NCBI RefSeq assembly: GCF_018596315.1 | Contig: NZ_JAHEAG010000003.1 | Location: 496,001-560,000, forward strand | Reading direction: 5' to 3' | DNA: 64,000 nt | Origin: Bradyrhizobium sp. SRL28 | GTDB taxonomy: Bacteria; Pseudomonadota; Alphaproteobacteria; Rhizobiales; Xanthobacteraceae | Shown here: positions 44,142 through 52,929 of the stretch, in pieces | Layout of the letters: the number at the start of each line of letters is the position of its first letter | Position numbering within the stretch: position 1 is the first letter of the stretch | The notes under the pieces: model-generated | What the model saw: only the letters and a program-made list of their open reading frames with translations | What the model was told of the DNA's origin: nothing | Database searches by the model: none | Program-made: the position numbers and the translations under genes

Positions 44142-45122
44142 ATGAAACTTCTTCTTCGCCGCAATTTCCTCAAACTCGCCGGCGCACTCATCGCCGCCCC
44201 CGTCTTGCCGCAACTGGCGTCCGCGCTCGATTATCCGACGCGGCCGACGAAAATCGTCGCCGGTTTCGCTGCCGGCGGCGGCGTCGACATCACCGCGCGC
44301 CTGATCGGCCAGTGGCTGGCCGACCATCTCGGGCAGCCCTTCGTGGTCGAGAACCGCACCGGCGCCGGCGGCAATATCGGCACCGAGGCGGTCGTGAACG
44401 CCGCTCCTGACGGCTACACACTGCTGCTGGCAACGGTCCCGAACGCGGTCAACGCCTCGCTCTACGAAAAACTGAACTTCAATTTCGTCCGCGATATCGC
44501 ACCGGTCGCGGGCGTCATCCGCGTGCCGATGGTGGTGCTGGTCCATCCAGCAGTCCCCGCGCAGACGCTTTCCGAATTCATCACTTACGCCAAAGCCAAT
44601 CCGGGAAAGGTCAACATGGCATCGGCTGGCAGCGGCAGCGCGCCGCATATGGCGGGCGAGTTGTTCAAGATGATGACCGGCGTCAACATGGTCCACGTGC
44701 CCTATCGCGGCCAGGGGCCGGCGCTATCGGATTTGCTCGGCGGCCAGGTGCAGATCCTGTTTGCGGCTGCGCCCGGCACCGCCGATCACATCAAGACCGG
44801 CAAGCTGCGCGCGCTCGCGGTGACCACGGCCGCGCGCATGCCGGATCTGCCGGAGGTTCCGACGGTGGCGGATTCCGTGCCGGGCTATGAAGCCAGCCAG
44901 TGGTACGGCTTCGCCGCGCCGAAAAACACGCCGGCCGAAATCGTCGAGAAGCTGAACAAGGAAATCAATGCGGCCATCGCCGATCCCGGCATGAAGGCAA
45001 AGCTTGCCGCCATCGGCGGCAATCCGATGCCGGGTTCACCGGCCGATTTCGGCAGGCTGATCGCAGACGAAACCGAGAAGTGGGGCAAGGTGGTTCGCAC
45101 CGGCGGCCTCAAGCCGGAGTAA
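44142..45122 (+). CDS. Bug-family tripartite tricarboxylate transporter substrate-binding protein
   Basis: A 326-residue TctC/Bug protein. The N-terminus carries the Tat-like signal LLRRNFLKLAGALIAAPVLP. The mature part has the family marks IVAGFAAGGGVDITARLIGQ, GAGGNIGTEAVVNAAPDGYT, VHVPYRGQGPALSDLLGGQV and KTGKLRALAVTTAARMPDLP. Bug proteins bind carboxylates such as nicotinate, tartrate or aromatic acids in the periplasm. No membrane-subunit genes (TctA/TctB) are nearby, so it is an orphan binding protein; ligand unknown. Confidence 0.9.
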   Translation: MKLLLRRNFLKLAGALIAAPVLPQLASALDYPTRPTKIVAGFAAGGGVDITARLIGQWLADHLGQPFVVENRTGAGGNIGTEAVVNAAPDGYTLLLATVPNAVNASLYEKLNFNFVRDIAPVAGVIRVPMVVLVHPAVPAQTLSEFITYAKANPGKVNMASAGSGSAPHMAGELFKMMTGVNMVHVPYRGQGPALSDLLGGQVQILFAAAPGTADHIKTGKLRALAVTTAARMPDLPEVPTVADSVPGYEASQWYGFAAPKNTPAEIVEKLNKEINAAIADPGMKAKLAAIGGNPMPGSPADFGRLIADETEKWGKVVRTGGLKPE

Positions 45123-45620
45123 GGCGGCCGAGTTCCGACGAGACCTGGAAGCTGATCAACCAGTTCTCGGCTGAAGACCGCTGGCGCTGACGGCCGGCTT
45201 TCCACCGTGCGCGGCGGCCTCGTGCTTCACGAATCCTTAGAGCCGGCATCCGACAGCGGGATGGGTTGGAGTCGAATCGATTAGCCGTTAGCGCGAAGCA
45301 CGAACGATCTCGTGTCCCGGACGCAGTGCAGGTACACCGCAGGGCCCAGACACAAATCGCGAAAACAACCCCATGCAAAGTACAATGGGCCGCGGCTCGC
45401 AGCACTCACGCCGCTTGCATCTCGGGCACGAAATGGTCCGTCGTCACGGCCCCACCTAATCTCACAAGCCGATCCGCGAACCTTTGCTGGGGCGGTATGG
45501 TCTGCGCGTCGATGCTTCCCGCTCCTGCGTCGAAATCGAAGGCGCGTGGCTGGCGACAGCCATTGAAGCGTGTCCGCTGGTTGCACGCGAGAAATAGCCC
45601 GCAGCGTTCCCGCCGGTCCT
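45123..45620. other. intergenic rubble without a supported gene
   Basis: Frames here are short or have shadow-like composition. After the Bug stop a short frame ends ETWKLINQFSAEDRWR at 45190, possibly the tail of a lost gene. At 45312-45331 GTGTCCCGGACGCAGTGCAG resembles the end of the inverted repeat at 7531-7717. No promoter or RNA gene recognised. Confidence 0.4.
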
Positions 45621-45878
45621 TCAAGCCGCCTGTTGGTCTGCTTTGAGCAGCTCGAGAATGTTCTCCAGCCGCGTGACCACGTCGGTGATTTCCAAAAGCT
45701 GTTGCCGCTGGTCTATCTCGACCGACAATAGCGGAGCGACTACATCGGCCGACATCCCGGCCCGACATGGCGCACACTTCGGGCGGGAACCGATCTCTGC
45801 CTCGACATGTGCGAGCGTGTCGGCGGCGGGGAACGCAAAATGAGGCCATCCCAAGGAAATTAGCGATCTATTAACCAT
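45621..45878 (-). pseudogene. possible decayed Lon N-domain-like fragment (85 codons)
   Basis: The frame ends ADVVAPLLSVEIDQRQQLLE then ITDVVTRLENILELLKAD, which resembles the end of the N-terminal substrate-binding domain of Lon proteases (segment of the form K/QxxLExxDVxxRLE). The start of the frame is not like Lon. Nothing after it continues to an ATPase domain. I read it as a remnant; a small stand-alone gene is possible. Lies next to the 19-bp tandem repeat. Confidence 0.3.
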
Positions 45879-45898
45879 TTAGCGATCTATTAACCATT
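45862..45898. repeat. tandem direct repeat, 2 x 18 bp
   Basis: AGCGATCTATTAACCATT occurs at 45862-45879 and again at 45881-45898, one base apart (period 19). TTAACCATT-type motifs are frequent before Bradyrhizobium genes. The period is close to two helical turns, so two proteins could bind on one face. It lies about 300 bp before the YbjN gene. Confidence 0.75.
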
Positions 45899-46191
45899 GT
45901 GGCAGGCCGGCCCGATTTCTCCAGCCCCTAGACTCCGCGACGCTCGAATCCGATTCCGGTTTGTTCTCACATTAATAACTGTGGCCGCGATCTGTTGTGG
46001 ACGACGCCGCTTTGGCCTGTGGACGGACTCAGGGGTCAGTTGCGCGGATTCCGCAAATCACATCAGTTGAGTTTCGGCAGCCCCGGAGCGATCAGCGATC
46101 GGGGGATTGCAGCCGGCGGCGGCGCACGAGTTCAACGCGCGCCGTGCTCCGTGTGCGTATCAGAAGAATTCAAAAACAAGGTCGAGACGGC

Positions 46192-46692
46192 ATGTCCCTC
46201 CTCGAAGGCATTATCGATTCCCGGAACAACCCGCTCGCGGCGGTCGAGGACATTGCCGCCGAGAACAACTGGGCGTTCGAGCGCTCCGGCGAGGACGAAG
46301 TCACTATCGTCTCCAAGGGGAGCTGGACGGACTATCAGCTCTCCTTCACCTGGATGGCGGAGATCGAGGCGCTGCATCTGGCCTCCGCCTTCGACATGAA
46401 GATTCCGCCTGCGCGCCGCGCCGAAGTACAGCGGTTGATCGCGGCGATCAACGAACAATTATGGATCGGCCATTTCGACATCTGGACCCATACCGGCATG
46501 ATCATGTACCGGCAGGCGCTACTGTTGCCGGGCGGGCTGACTGCCTCGACCACGCAATGCGAGGCCATGCTGGCCGGCGCCATCCACGCCTGCGAGCGCT
46601 ATTACCCCGCGTTCCAGTTCGTGGTCTGGGCCGGGAAGACCGCCGCGGAGGCGATGAGCGCGGCGATGTTCGATACCGAGGGCGAGGCGTAG
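46192..46692 (+). CDS. YbjN domain-containing protein
   Basis: A 166-residue protein of the YbjN/T3SS-chaperone-like fold: PLAAVEDIAAENNWAFERSG, WTDYQLSFTWMAEIEALHLA, LIAAINEQLWIGHFDIWTHT and MLAGAIHACERYYPAFQFVV. Its ATG lies at 46192. Gene order YbjN then proC is common in alphaproteobacteria, as I know it, so it is probably in the same transcription unit, apart from a repeat between. Its function in this group is not known; E. coli YbjN affects motility and stress responses. Confidence 0.87.
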   Translation: MSLLEGIIDSRNNPLAAVEDIAAENNWAFERSGEDEVTIVSKGSWTDYQLSFTWMAEIEALHLASAFDMKIPPARRAEVQRLIAAINEQLWIGHFDIWTHTGMIMYRQALLLPGGLTASTTQCEAMLAGAIHACERYYPAFQFVVWAGKTAAEAMSAAMFDTEGEA

Positions 46693-46719
46693 GCCCTCGT
46701 CGCTTCCGCACGCGCGCGG

Positions 46720-46863
46720 TCGTCCCTGCGAACGCAGGGACCCATACGCCGTGACCTCAGGGCTCAAGCAAACTGCTTGTGGCTCTTCTCGCGCTTCACT
46801 AAAAACTCCTGTGGTTATGGGTCCCTGCGCCCGTGCGCAATTGCGCACTCGGCAGGGACGACG
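46720..46863. repeat. intergenic palindromic repeat, family D, between the YbjN gene and proC
   Basis: The left part has TCGTCCCTGCGAACGCAGGG and the right part GGTTATGGGTCCCTGCGCCC, then GTGCGCAATTGCGCACTCGG and CAGGGACGACG. The ends pair. Shares CGTGCGCAATTGCGCAC with the copy at 16791-16924. proC starts 13 bp later, so the fold lies within its leader. Confidence 0.7.
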
Positions 46864-46875
46864 AGGGAGTGTCGC

Positions 46876-47709
46876 ATGTCGTCGTCGGTCACCACTGCTA
46901 GTCCCCTCGCAAACCTCCACGGCACCATCGCCCTTGCCGGCGCCGGCAAGATGGGCGGCGCGATGCTGACGGGATGGCTGGCCGGCGGCCTCGACGCCAA
47001 GCGCGTCGTGGTGATCGAGCCGCAGCCCTCCCCCGAGATCAGCGCACTCGCCGCCAACGGCGTCCGTCTCAATCCGAAAGACGCCGGCGCGGCCGATACG
47101 CTAGTGGTCGCGGTGAAGCCGCAGATGTTCCGCGAAGCGGGGCCGGCACTGAAGTCATTCGTCGGGCCGTCCACGCTCGTCGTCTCGATCATGGCGGGTA
47201 CGACGATTGCGGCGCTTGAAGAAGTCTGTGGCGGCATGGTGGTTCGCGCCATGCCGAACACGCCGGCCGCGATCGGCCGCGGCATCACAGTTGCGGTCGC
47301 GGCGAAGAATGTCAGCGCCGCGCAGCGCGCCACCGCCGATGCGCTGCTGCGCGCCACCGGCTCGGTCGAATGGGTCGACGATGAAAGCCTGATGGATGCG
47401 GTGACCGCGGTGTCCGGCTCCGGCCCGGCCTATGTGTTCCTGCTCGCCGAAGAACTGGCGCGCGCCGGCGTCGAGGCCGGCCTGTCGGCCGAACTCGCCA
47501 CAAAACTCGCGCGCGAAACCGTCGCCGGCTCCGGCGAACTGCTGCACCGCTCCGAACAGGATTCCGCGACGCTGCGCCAGAACGTCACCTCGCCCGGTGG
47601 CACCACGGCGGCGGCGCTGGAAGTGCTGATGGGCAAGGACGGAATGCAGCCGCTGATGATCCGCGCCATTGCCGCGGCGACGAAGCGATCGAAGGAACTG
47701 GCGAAGTAA
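46876..47709 (+). CDS. proC: pyrroline-5-carboxylate reductase
   Basis: Final step of proline synthesis, reducing P5C with NAD(P)H. The 277-residue protein has the Rossmann start IALAGAGKMGGAMLTGWLAG, the P5C-binding VVRAMPNTPAAIGRGI, and the family signature AVSGSGPAYVFLLAEELARA with QNVTSPGGTTAAALEVL. ATG at 46876 with GAGGGAG 6 nt upstream. Follows the YbjN gene beyond a repeat. Confidence 0.96.
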   Translation: MSSSVTTASPLANLHGTIALAGAGKMGGAMLTGWLAGGLDAKRVVVIEPQPSPEISALAANGVRLNPKDAGAADTLVVAVKPQMFREAGPALKSFVGPSTLVVSIMAGTTIAALEEVCGGMVVRAMPNTPAAIGRGITVAVAAKNVSAAQRATADALLRATGSVEWVDDESLMDAVTAVSGSGPAYVFLLAEELARAGVEAGLSAELATKLARETVAGSGELLHRSEQDSATLRQNVTSPGGTTAAALEVLMGKDGMQPLMIRAIAAATKRSKELAK

Positions 47710-47719
47710 TCGAGAATCC

Positions 47720-47803
47720 GTAGGGTGGGCAAAGCGAAGCGTGCCCACCATCTATCCGCGACCGATGTCTGGAATGGTGGGCACGCTTCGCTTTGCCCAC
47801 CCT
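47720..47803. repeat. intergenic palindromic repeat, family B
   Basis: GTAGGGTGGGCAAAGCGAAG with CGTGCCCACCAT on the left; ATGGTGGGCACGCTTCGCTT with TGCCCACCCT on the right. Nearly identical to the copy at 33237-33322. Separates convergent proC and thioesterase genes. Confidence 0.85.
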
Positions 47804-47809
47804 CCTTTT

Positions 47810-48205
47810 CTACTTCGCGCCAAACCGCTTCGTAAACATCTCGACATTGACGAGGCCGCGGGCGTGGCGGCCGTCGCCGATCTTGCGATCGCCCTCGAAC
47901 GCTTCGACCTCGAAGCGGATCACGCGGCGCTCCACCGCGATGACTTTAGCCGTCGTCCGCACCGTCGCGCCGACGAGGGACGCGCCGAGATGGCGGATAT
48001 CGACCTCGGTCCCAACCGTGATCCAGCCGGGCTGAAGCTGGTGTTTGATGGCATCGCTCGAGGCGATCTCCATTTCCAGGATCATCATCGGCGTCGCATA
48101 GACCATCGGCATGTCGGGCACGAAATGCCCGACCGTGCGCTCGGCCGGCACGACCAGCGTCCGCTCGGCGCTCATTCCAACCTTGATGAATTCGCGTGCG
48201 TCCAT
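47810..48205 (-). CDS. thioesterase, fluoroacetyl-CoA thioesterase (FlK)-like hot-dog protein
   Basis: A 131-residue hot-dog protein. The catalytic positions of FlK can be matched: Thr in MVYATPMMILEMEIA and the Glu of that helix, and His in EVDIRHLGAS. The opening MSAERTLVVPAERTVGHFVP also fits. The family hydrolyses acyl-CoAs, mostly not fluoroacetyl-CoA. ATG at 48205 with AGGA 6 nt upstream. Next to a 4-OT tautomerase gene; whether they work together is unknown. Confidence 0.82.
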   Translation of the reverse strand: MDAREFIKVGMSAERTLVVPAERTVGHFVPDMPMVYATPMMILEMEIASSDAIKHQLQPGWITVGTEVDIRHLGASLVGATVRTTAKVIAVERRVIRFEVEAFEGDRKIGDGRHARGLVNVEMFTKRFGAK

Positions 48206-48237
48206 GGAAAATCCTGAGGCACCACTGCTTCTACAAC

Positions 48238-48361
48238 GTCGTCCCGGCCTTGAGCCGGGACCCATAACCACCAACGTTAATGTTGCACCAAGCTGGAGCT
48301 CCAGCCCTAAGTAACAACTAACATCGGTGATTATGGGTCCCTGCGTTCGCAGGGACGACGA
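48238..48361. repeat. composite palindromic repeat (CGTCGTCCCGGCCTTGAG ... CGCAGGGACGACG)
   Basis: The left end has the hairpin CCCGGCCTTGAGCCGGG followed by ACCCATAA; the right end has TTATGGGTCCCTGCG and the hairpin CCCTGCGTTCGCAGGG then ACGACG. The outer ends pair and the central ATTAACGTT-like palindrome AACGTT and GGAGCTCC add small hairpins. It begins like family F/G and ends like family D, so it could be a hybrid. Confidence 0.6.
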
Positions 48362-48368
48362 TGGAGAG

Positions 48369-48572
48369 CTACTTCTTCGCCGCCGCCGCGCGCTCCACAA
48401 ACGTCTTGCCGCCCTTCATCTTGTGGGCCAGCGGCGCTTCGTTGATCTGGATCACCACCGCGTCGGCATCGACGCCGAGGTTCTTGACCAGCGCCTGCGT
48501 AATGTCACGCATCATGCCGGCCTTCTGCTCGTCGGTGCGGCCGGCGGCCATGCTCACGGTAATCTCAGGCAT
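48369..48572 (-). CDS. 4-oxalocrotonate tautomerase family protein
   Basis: A 67-residue tautomerase. After removal of Met, Pro2 is the N-terminal catalytic base (MPEITVSMAAGRTDEQKAGM). A conserved helix (MRDITQALVKNLGVDADAVV) and strand (VIQINEAPLAHKM) follow. Such short enzymes act as hexamers in aromatic degradation or as side activities. GAGGAG lies before the ATG at 48572. Confidence 0.85.
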   Translation of the reverse strand: MPEITVSMAAGRTDEQKAGMMRDITQALVKNLGVDADAVVIQINEAPLAHKMKGGKTFVERAAAAKK

Positions 48573-48604
48573 TGTTGTCTCCTCGTTGTCGTTTCTTGTC
48601 GCGA

Positions 48605-48683
48605 TGGTTGGGCTTGTCCCGGCCATCTACGATCTCCCGTATCAAACAAGACGTGGATGCCGGGCACAAGGCCGGGCATGACG
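48605..48683. repeat. intergenic palindromic repeat, family G
   Basis: It has GGGCTTGTCCCGGCCATCTA then AAGACGTGGATGCCGGGCAC and AAGGCCGGGCATGACG, resembling the copy at 21318-21405. Short hairpins CCCGGC/GCCGGG are visible. Lies downstream of hisS. Confidence 0.6.
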
Positions 48684-48697
48684 CCTGGAATGAATGG

Positions 48698-50170
48698 CTA
48701 TCCCCACTTCACGTCATGGCGTGCCAGGACTTCGCGCACGGCGTCGACGAGCTTGCCTTGGTCGACCTCGTATTGAGCCTCGGCCTGTTTCTTCAAATAC
48801 TCTTCGCGGTCCTTGATCTCGGTAAGGCCCGCACCAAGGATGAGATCCTTGATCTGGATCTTGCCGTTCGCCCTTTCGTCCGAACCCTGGACGATCGCGC
48901 AGGGCGCATTTCGCCTGTCGGCATATTTCATTTGCTGGCCAATGCTGTGTTTCGGATTTCCAAGATACAGCTCGGCGCGGATATTCGCGTTGCGAAGAAC
49001 AGCGACCATCTTTTGATAGTCGGCGATTTCGCCTCCGAACACCGTGACGACGACCGGGCCAAATGCCGGCTTCGTGTTGACCTTTCCAAGCATCGTCAGC
49101 GCGGCCTGCAGCCGCGATACGCCGATGGAAAATCCTGTCGCCGGCACCGGCTCGCCGCGGAAGCGCGAGACGAGGCCGTCATAACGGCCACCGCCGCCGA
49201 CGGAGCCGAAGCGAACGGGACGGCCTTTTTCGTCCTTGGTTTCGAGGGTGAGTTCGACCTCGTAGACCGGGCCGGTGTAATATTCGAGGCCACGCACGAC
49301 GGAGGGGTCGATGACGATCTGATCCGAACCATAGCCCGATGCCAAAACAAGCTTGCCGATCGCGTCGAGTTCGTCGCGGCCCCCTTGTCCTATCTTGCTG
49401 TCGCGCAACCGCGCGTCGATCTGAGCGCCCTGTTCGATCGCACCGACGACCAATGCGATGTCATCGGGCTTCAGGCCGGCGCCCCTGGTGAAGTCACCTG
49501 ATTCGTCCTTGCGGCCATCACCGAGCAGTTGCTGCACGCCCGAAATGCCGAGGCGATCGAGCTTGTCGATCGCGCGCATCACGGTCAGCCATTGCCCGTC
49601 ATCCGCAATGCCTAGCGCGTCGCGCACGCCGTCGAGCACCTTGCGGTTATTGACCTTCACCAGATAGGAGCCGCGGGGAATACCCAGCGCTTCCATCGTG
49701 TCCGCAGCCATCATGCACATCTCGGCATCCGCCGCGGGCGACGCTGAGCCCACGGTATCCGCGTCGAACTGCATGAACTGGCGAAAGCGGCCGGGGCCGG
49801 GCTTTTCGTTGCGGTAGACATAACCCGCGCGATAGCTGCGATAGGGCTTCGGAAGCGCGTCGAAATTTTCCGCCACGTAGCGCGCCAGCGGCGCGGTCAA
49901 ATCGTAGCGCAGCGAGATCCACTGCTCGTCGTCGTCCTGGAACGAGAACACGCCCTCGTTCGGCCGGTCCTGGTCGGGCAGGAATTTGCCGAGCGCGTCG
50001 GTGAATTCCATCGCCGGCGTTTCCACCGGCTCAAAACCGTAGCGCTCGTAGACTTCGCGGATTTTCTCGACCATCTGGCGCGTGGCGGCAATCGCCGCCG
50101 GGCCACGATCTTCCAGCCCGCGCGGTAGGCGGGCGCGGAGTTTCTGGGGTTTTTTGGGTTTTTCAGCCAT
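48698..50170 (-). CDS. hisS: histidine--tRNA ligase
   Basis: Charges tRNA-His. The 490-residue class II synthetase has motif 1 ([20 protein letters not shown]), motif 2 ([20 protein letters not shown]), the histidine A/B motifs ([20 protein letters not shown]) and motif 3 ([17 protein letters not shown]). A C-terminal anticodon-binding domain follows ([20 protein letters not shown]). ATG at 50170. It is a single gene by position and would be expected to be essential. Confidence 0.97.
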   Translation of the reverse strand: MAEKPKKPQKLRARLPRGLEDRGPAAIAATRQMVEKIREVYERYGFEPVETPAMEFTDALGKFLPDQDRPNEGVFSFQDDDEQWISLRYDLTAPLARYVAENFDALPKPYRSYRAGYVYRNEKPGPGRFRQFMQFDADTVGSASPAADAEMCMMAADTMEALGIPRGSYLVKVNNRKVLDGVRDALGIADDGQWLTVMRAIDKLDRLGISGVQQLLGDGRKDESGDFTRGAGLKPDDIALVVGAIEQGAQIDARLRDSKIGQGGRDELDAIGKLVLASGYGSDQIVIDPSVVRGLEYYTGPVYEVELTLETKDEKGRPVRFGSVGGGGRYDGLVSRFRGEPVPATGFSIGVSRLQAALTMLGKVNTKPAFGPVVVTVFGGEIADYQKMVAVLRNANIRAELYLGNPKHSIGQQMKYADRRNAPCAIVQGSDERANGKIQIKDLILGAGLTEIKDREEYLKKQAEAQYEVDQGKLVDAVREVLARHDVKWG

Positions 50171-50313
50171 GGGCGGCGTTGGTACCAGCCAAGACGCGGC
50201 CGGGCAACCGTGTCGCACGGTCAACGCCAGACCTCGTCATGGCCGGGCTTGACGGAAACTTGCGGTTTGGGCCCTGATGATTGTTAAGCCGCCGCCTTGC
50301 CCTTCGGCCCGCC

Positions 50314-50832
50314 CTAAGGGGTTTCCATCCTAGCGCGAAGCGCATCGGCGTCGGCCTTCGGCATTGACTTCAGCAGCGGCCTGATGGTCTCGCCGCCGAC
50401 GATCTTGCCGTTCCGCGTGAACATCCAGTCCGAGATGTCGGCCTCCTTGAACTCGGCGACGTCGCCTGCCCGCTTGCCGGGCAAATCGCGCGGCGTGTTG
50501 GCGAACCTTCCCGAGTAGCGGCCGTCCGCGGTCTTCTTCACCTCGGCCATCCAGATGTGCTCGTTGCCATTCCCCGGTTTCGAAAAACGCACCTTGAGGG
50601 AGTGACCGGTCTCCGACGGCTTCGGCGCGGCGTAGGAAGCCCAGAACGTCGGCAGCGTGGCCCGCCCCTTTGCGATCGCGGCATTCATCTCCGCATTGGC
50701 GGAGCTAACGTCGATCACCGGCGAGCGATCTTCGGCCCTGACGGCCCCCGTGGGGGAGCCGAGAACCGAGAGGGCCGCCGCGACGGCGGCCGCCACGACG
50801 AATTTGGAGCATGTTGAGAGGGCTGAGGTCAT
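50314..50832 (-). CDS. secreted DUF2314 domain-containing protein
   Basis: A 172-residue protein with a signal peptide (SALSTCSKFVVAAAVAAALS then VLGSPTGAVRAED) and a DUF2314 domain: SSANAEMNAAIAKGRATLPT, SLKVRFSKPGNGNEHIWMAE, DVAEFKEADISDWMFTRNGK and IVGGETIRPLL. ATG at 50832 is preferred; one codon group upstream at 50841 is another ATG or GTG choice. The family is common but its role is unknown. It probably sits in the periplasm. Confidence 0.82.
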   Translation of the reverse strand: MTSALSTCSKFVVAAAVAAALSVLGSPTGAVRAEDRSPVIDVSSANAEMNAAIAKGRATLPTFWASYAAPKPSETGHSLKVRFSKPGNGNEHIWMAEVKKTADGRYSGRFANTPRDLPGKRAGDVAEFKEADISDWMFTRNGKIVGGETIRPLLKSMPKADADALRARMETP

Positions 50833-51126
50833 TGTCACCATTCCACGAACTGAAGGCTATCCGTAAGTCCGGGGAATTGGTCGCACAAAGCCGCTGAAGA
50901 GTTCACGACTCCCGCACGGGAAGCGGGCAAAGAGGAGTGCTCTGAAAGCTACTCCGCGCCTTTTGATGCCTCACTGTCGGGCATGGAAGGCCATGCTTCC
51001 TTCTCCCCCGCTTTCCACATTCCGCGAGTTGGCCTTTGAGACGCAAAAGGGACGCGGCCGCAGCCGCCAATCCAGGAACCAGACTTTGCGCGCCGAATTA
51101 TTTGTAGGTCTCCAAAGGAGAGATCC

Positions 51127-51345
51127 ATGAGGAAGCTTATCACCGTCACCGCTCTTACGCTCCTGTGCGGCTCGGCCTTTGCCCAGAACACCGGCCCCGC
51201 TCCGCAGACCGGCATGGAGAAGCCCGGAACGACGAACGGCGCCAAGCCAGATGGTTCGATGGACAGGACCGGCATCAGCGCAACCAAGGGCAATATCAAA
51301 AGGGACAAGGACGGTGCGCCGGCCCCGAAGGACGAGAAGAAGTAA
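51127..51345 (+). CDS. small secreted hydrophilic protein (72 aa)
   Basis: A 72-residue protein with signal peptide MRKLITVTALTLLCGSAFAQ and a mature part of about 52 mostly polar residues (NTGPAPQTGMEKPGTTNGAK, PDGSMDRTGISATKGNIKRD) ending KDEKK. AAAGGAGAG lies just upstream of the ATG. The mature chain is likely disordered. Small proteins like this are known in Bradyrhizobium, without a function. Confidence 0.72.
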   Translation: MRKLITVTALTLLCGSAFAQNTGPAPQTGMEKPGTTNGAKPDGSMDRTGISATKGNIKRDKDGAPAPKDEKK

Positions 51346-51370
51346 GCCGTTCGCTAACGCTGCGAGCGCA

Positions 51371-51559
51371 TCAAGCGATGTGTCGGTGAGAACATAGATG
51401 CATTAAGGCGTCCAGCTTCACAGGTTCGCCGGTATCCTGCCAGAACAGTTTTTGACTGAGGCTGCCCGCCACTATGATGCGGTGGTGGCCGCCAACCAGT
51501 GTACCGTCTTTCGTTGCCTTGGCTATGATCTCGCCGTCTTCGTTCACGATGTTTCTCAT
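51371..51559 (-). CDS. small conserved hypothetical protein (62 aa)
   Basis: A 62-residue protein, MRNIVNEDGEIIAKATKDGT, LVGGHHRIIVAGSLSQKLFW and QDTGEPVKLDALMHLCSHRH. It may be a small beta-barrel. GGAGGG lies 4 nt before the ATG at 51559, which strongly supports the start. Frame is open upstream without site. Convergent with the secreted small gene at 51127. Function unknown. Confidence 0.6.
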   Translation of the reverse strand: MRNIVNEDGEIIAKATKDGTLVGGHHRIIVAGSLSQKLFWQDTGEPVKLDALMHLCSHRHIA

Positions 51560-51881
51560 GTGCCCTCCGTGTTGCTCTTGTCCGCCCCGTTTCCTGAGGG
51601 CTCCAAGATCGTGGCCATGATGGCTTCGCCTTTCGCCTGAAAACCGGTGCGCTCCGATCAGGTTGTGCCGCGCGGATGCTGCTGCCGGCTGGGAATGCTT
51701 CTTCGGCATCACCAACGCGGCTCCGACCAGCCGAGTTCCTCTATCCAGTTCAACAACCATGACAGACGACGAAGCCGTGACCCCGCACCTCACCGTGATC
51801 GGCGGGGTTGAACCGTGCGGCCTGAGCGGAACCCACAGGGGGAGAGGGGAAGAGAGATCCACCGAGGGAAGAAGCTGGGCC
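51560..51881. other. intergenic stretch, no gene seen
   Basis: Between the 62-codon gene and the aminotransferase gene, frames are shadow-like. A CGGCGTT-type AT-poor stretch and TCTCTCTTCCCCTCTCCCCC (51838-51857, read on the complement) are present. No repeats of the families seen elsewhere, no RNA gene. Confidence 0.4.
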
Positions 51882-52772
51882 TTAGGCAGCCGCGGCCTTG
51901 CCCTTGGGCTGCACTTCGGCGGCGTAGTCCGCCATCAACTGCTCACAGATCTTGCCGGGCGTGAACTTCCACTTCCCGATCTCCGACACCGGCGTCACCT
52001 CGGCCGCGGTGCCGGTGATAAAGCATTCGGTGAAGCCGGCGAGTTCCTCCGGCATGATGCGGCGTTCGATCACCTCGATCCCTCTGCGCCTGGCGAGGTC
52101 GATCGCGGTGGCGCGGGTGATGCCGGCGAGGAAGCAGTCGGCGATCGGCGTGTGGATCTTGCCATCCCTGATGAAGAAGATGTTGGCGCCGGTGCATTCG
52201 GCGACCCGTCCGTGCCAATCCAGCATCATGGCATCCGCATAGCCTGCACGCTCCGCCTTGTGCTTGCTGATCGTGCAGATCATGTAGAGACCGGATGCCT
52301 TCGCCATCGCCGGGATTGTCGCCGGATCAGGCCGCCGGTATTCGGCCATGCCGATCCGGATGCCCTTCAGCTTCTCGGCCGGATCGAAATAGCTCGGCCA
52401 GTCCCAGGCGGCGATGGCGAGATGGATGGTGTTGGTAGGCGCCGACACGCCCATCATTTCCGAGCCGCGCCAGGCGATCGGGCGAAGATAGGCATCCGGC
52501 AGATTGTTCTTGTCGATCACGAGCTGTTTTGCGGCGTCGATCTCGGCCACCGACCAGGGAATCTCGAAATCGAGGATGTTGGCGGAGTTCTTCAGCCGCT
52601 CGGAATGCGCGGTGCTCTTGAAGACCGTTCCGCCATAGGCGCGCTCGCCCTCGAACACGCAGCTCGCATAATGCAGGCCATGGGTCAGAATGTGCACGTT
52701 GGCGTCGGCCCACGGCACCAGCCTGCCGTCGTACCAGATGACGCCATCGATCTTGTCAAACGAAACTCCCAT
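51882..52772 (-). CDS. ilvE: branched-chain amino acid aminotransferase (IlvE, bacterial type)
   Basis: Transaminates Leu, Ile and Val and their keto acids with PLP. The 296-residue fold-type IV enzyme has VIWYDGRLVPWADANVHILT, HYASCVFEGERAYGGTVFKS, the PLP Lys in MAKASGLYMICTISKHKAER, DWHGRVAECTGANIFFIRDG and GTAAEVTPVSEIGKWKF. ATG at 52772 with GGGAGAGG upstream. A second BCAT of a different subfamily lies directly upstream on the same strand. Confidence 0.94.
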   Translation of the reverse strand: MGVSFDKIDGVIWYDGRLVPWADANVHILTHGLHYASCVFEGERAYGGTVFKSTAHSERLKNSANILDFEIPWSVAEIDAAKQLVIDKNNLPDAYLRPIAWRGSEMMGVSAPTNTIHLAIAAWDWPSYFDPAEKLKGIRIGMAEYRRPDPATIPAMAKASGLYMICTISKHKAERAGYADAMMLDWHGRVAECTGANIFFIRDGKIHTPIADCFLAGITRATAIDLARRRGIEVIERRIMPEELAGFTECFITGTAAEVTPVSEIGKWKFTPGKICEQLMADYAAEVQPKGKAAAA

Positions 52773-52929
52773 GGCCTCTCTCCCGATTTGGCGCAAGATT
52801 CGCGCCTGACACTCCCTGATCAATTTCCAGTCCACACGCGCGCGTCGACGCGAAGCGCGGCGCACAGCCCCGCGCTCAAAGTTGAAATAGTGTGCTTGTT
52901 GCAGAGCGGCGGAATAATTCCGCCGCCGG

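Noticed and set aside
45406..45849. Minus-strand frame of 147 codons in the rubble zone
   Set aside because: No domain; overlaps the Lon-like fragment in another frame; probable shadow or debris.
45960..46040. Cluster of TGTGG-containing words that could be DnaA boxes near the YbjN gene
   Set aside because: None fits TTATCCACA well and no origin-type genes are near; random matches are likely in this composition.
48698..50170. Possible HisZ instead of HisS
   Set aside because: Motifs 2 and 3, both histidine-binding motifs and the C-terminal anticodon domain are present, so it is a real synthetase.
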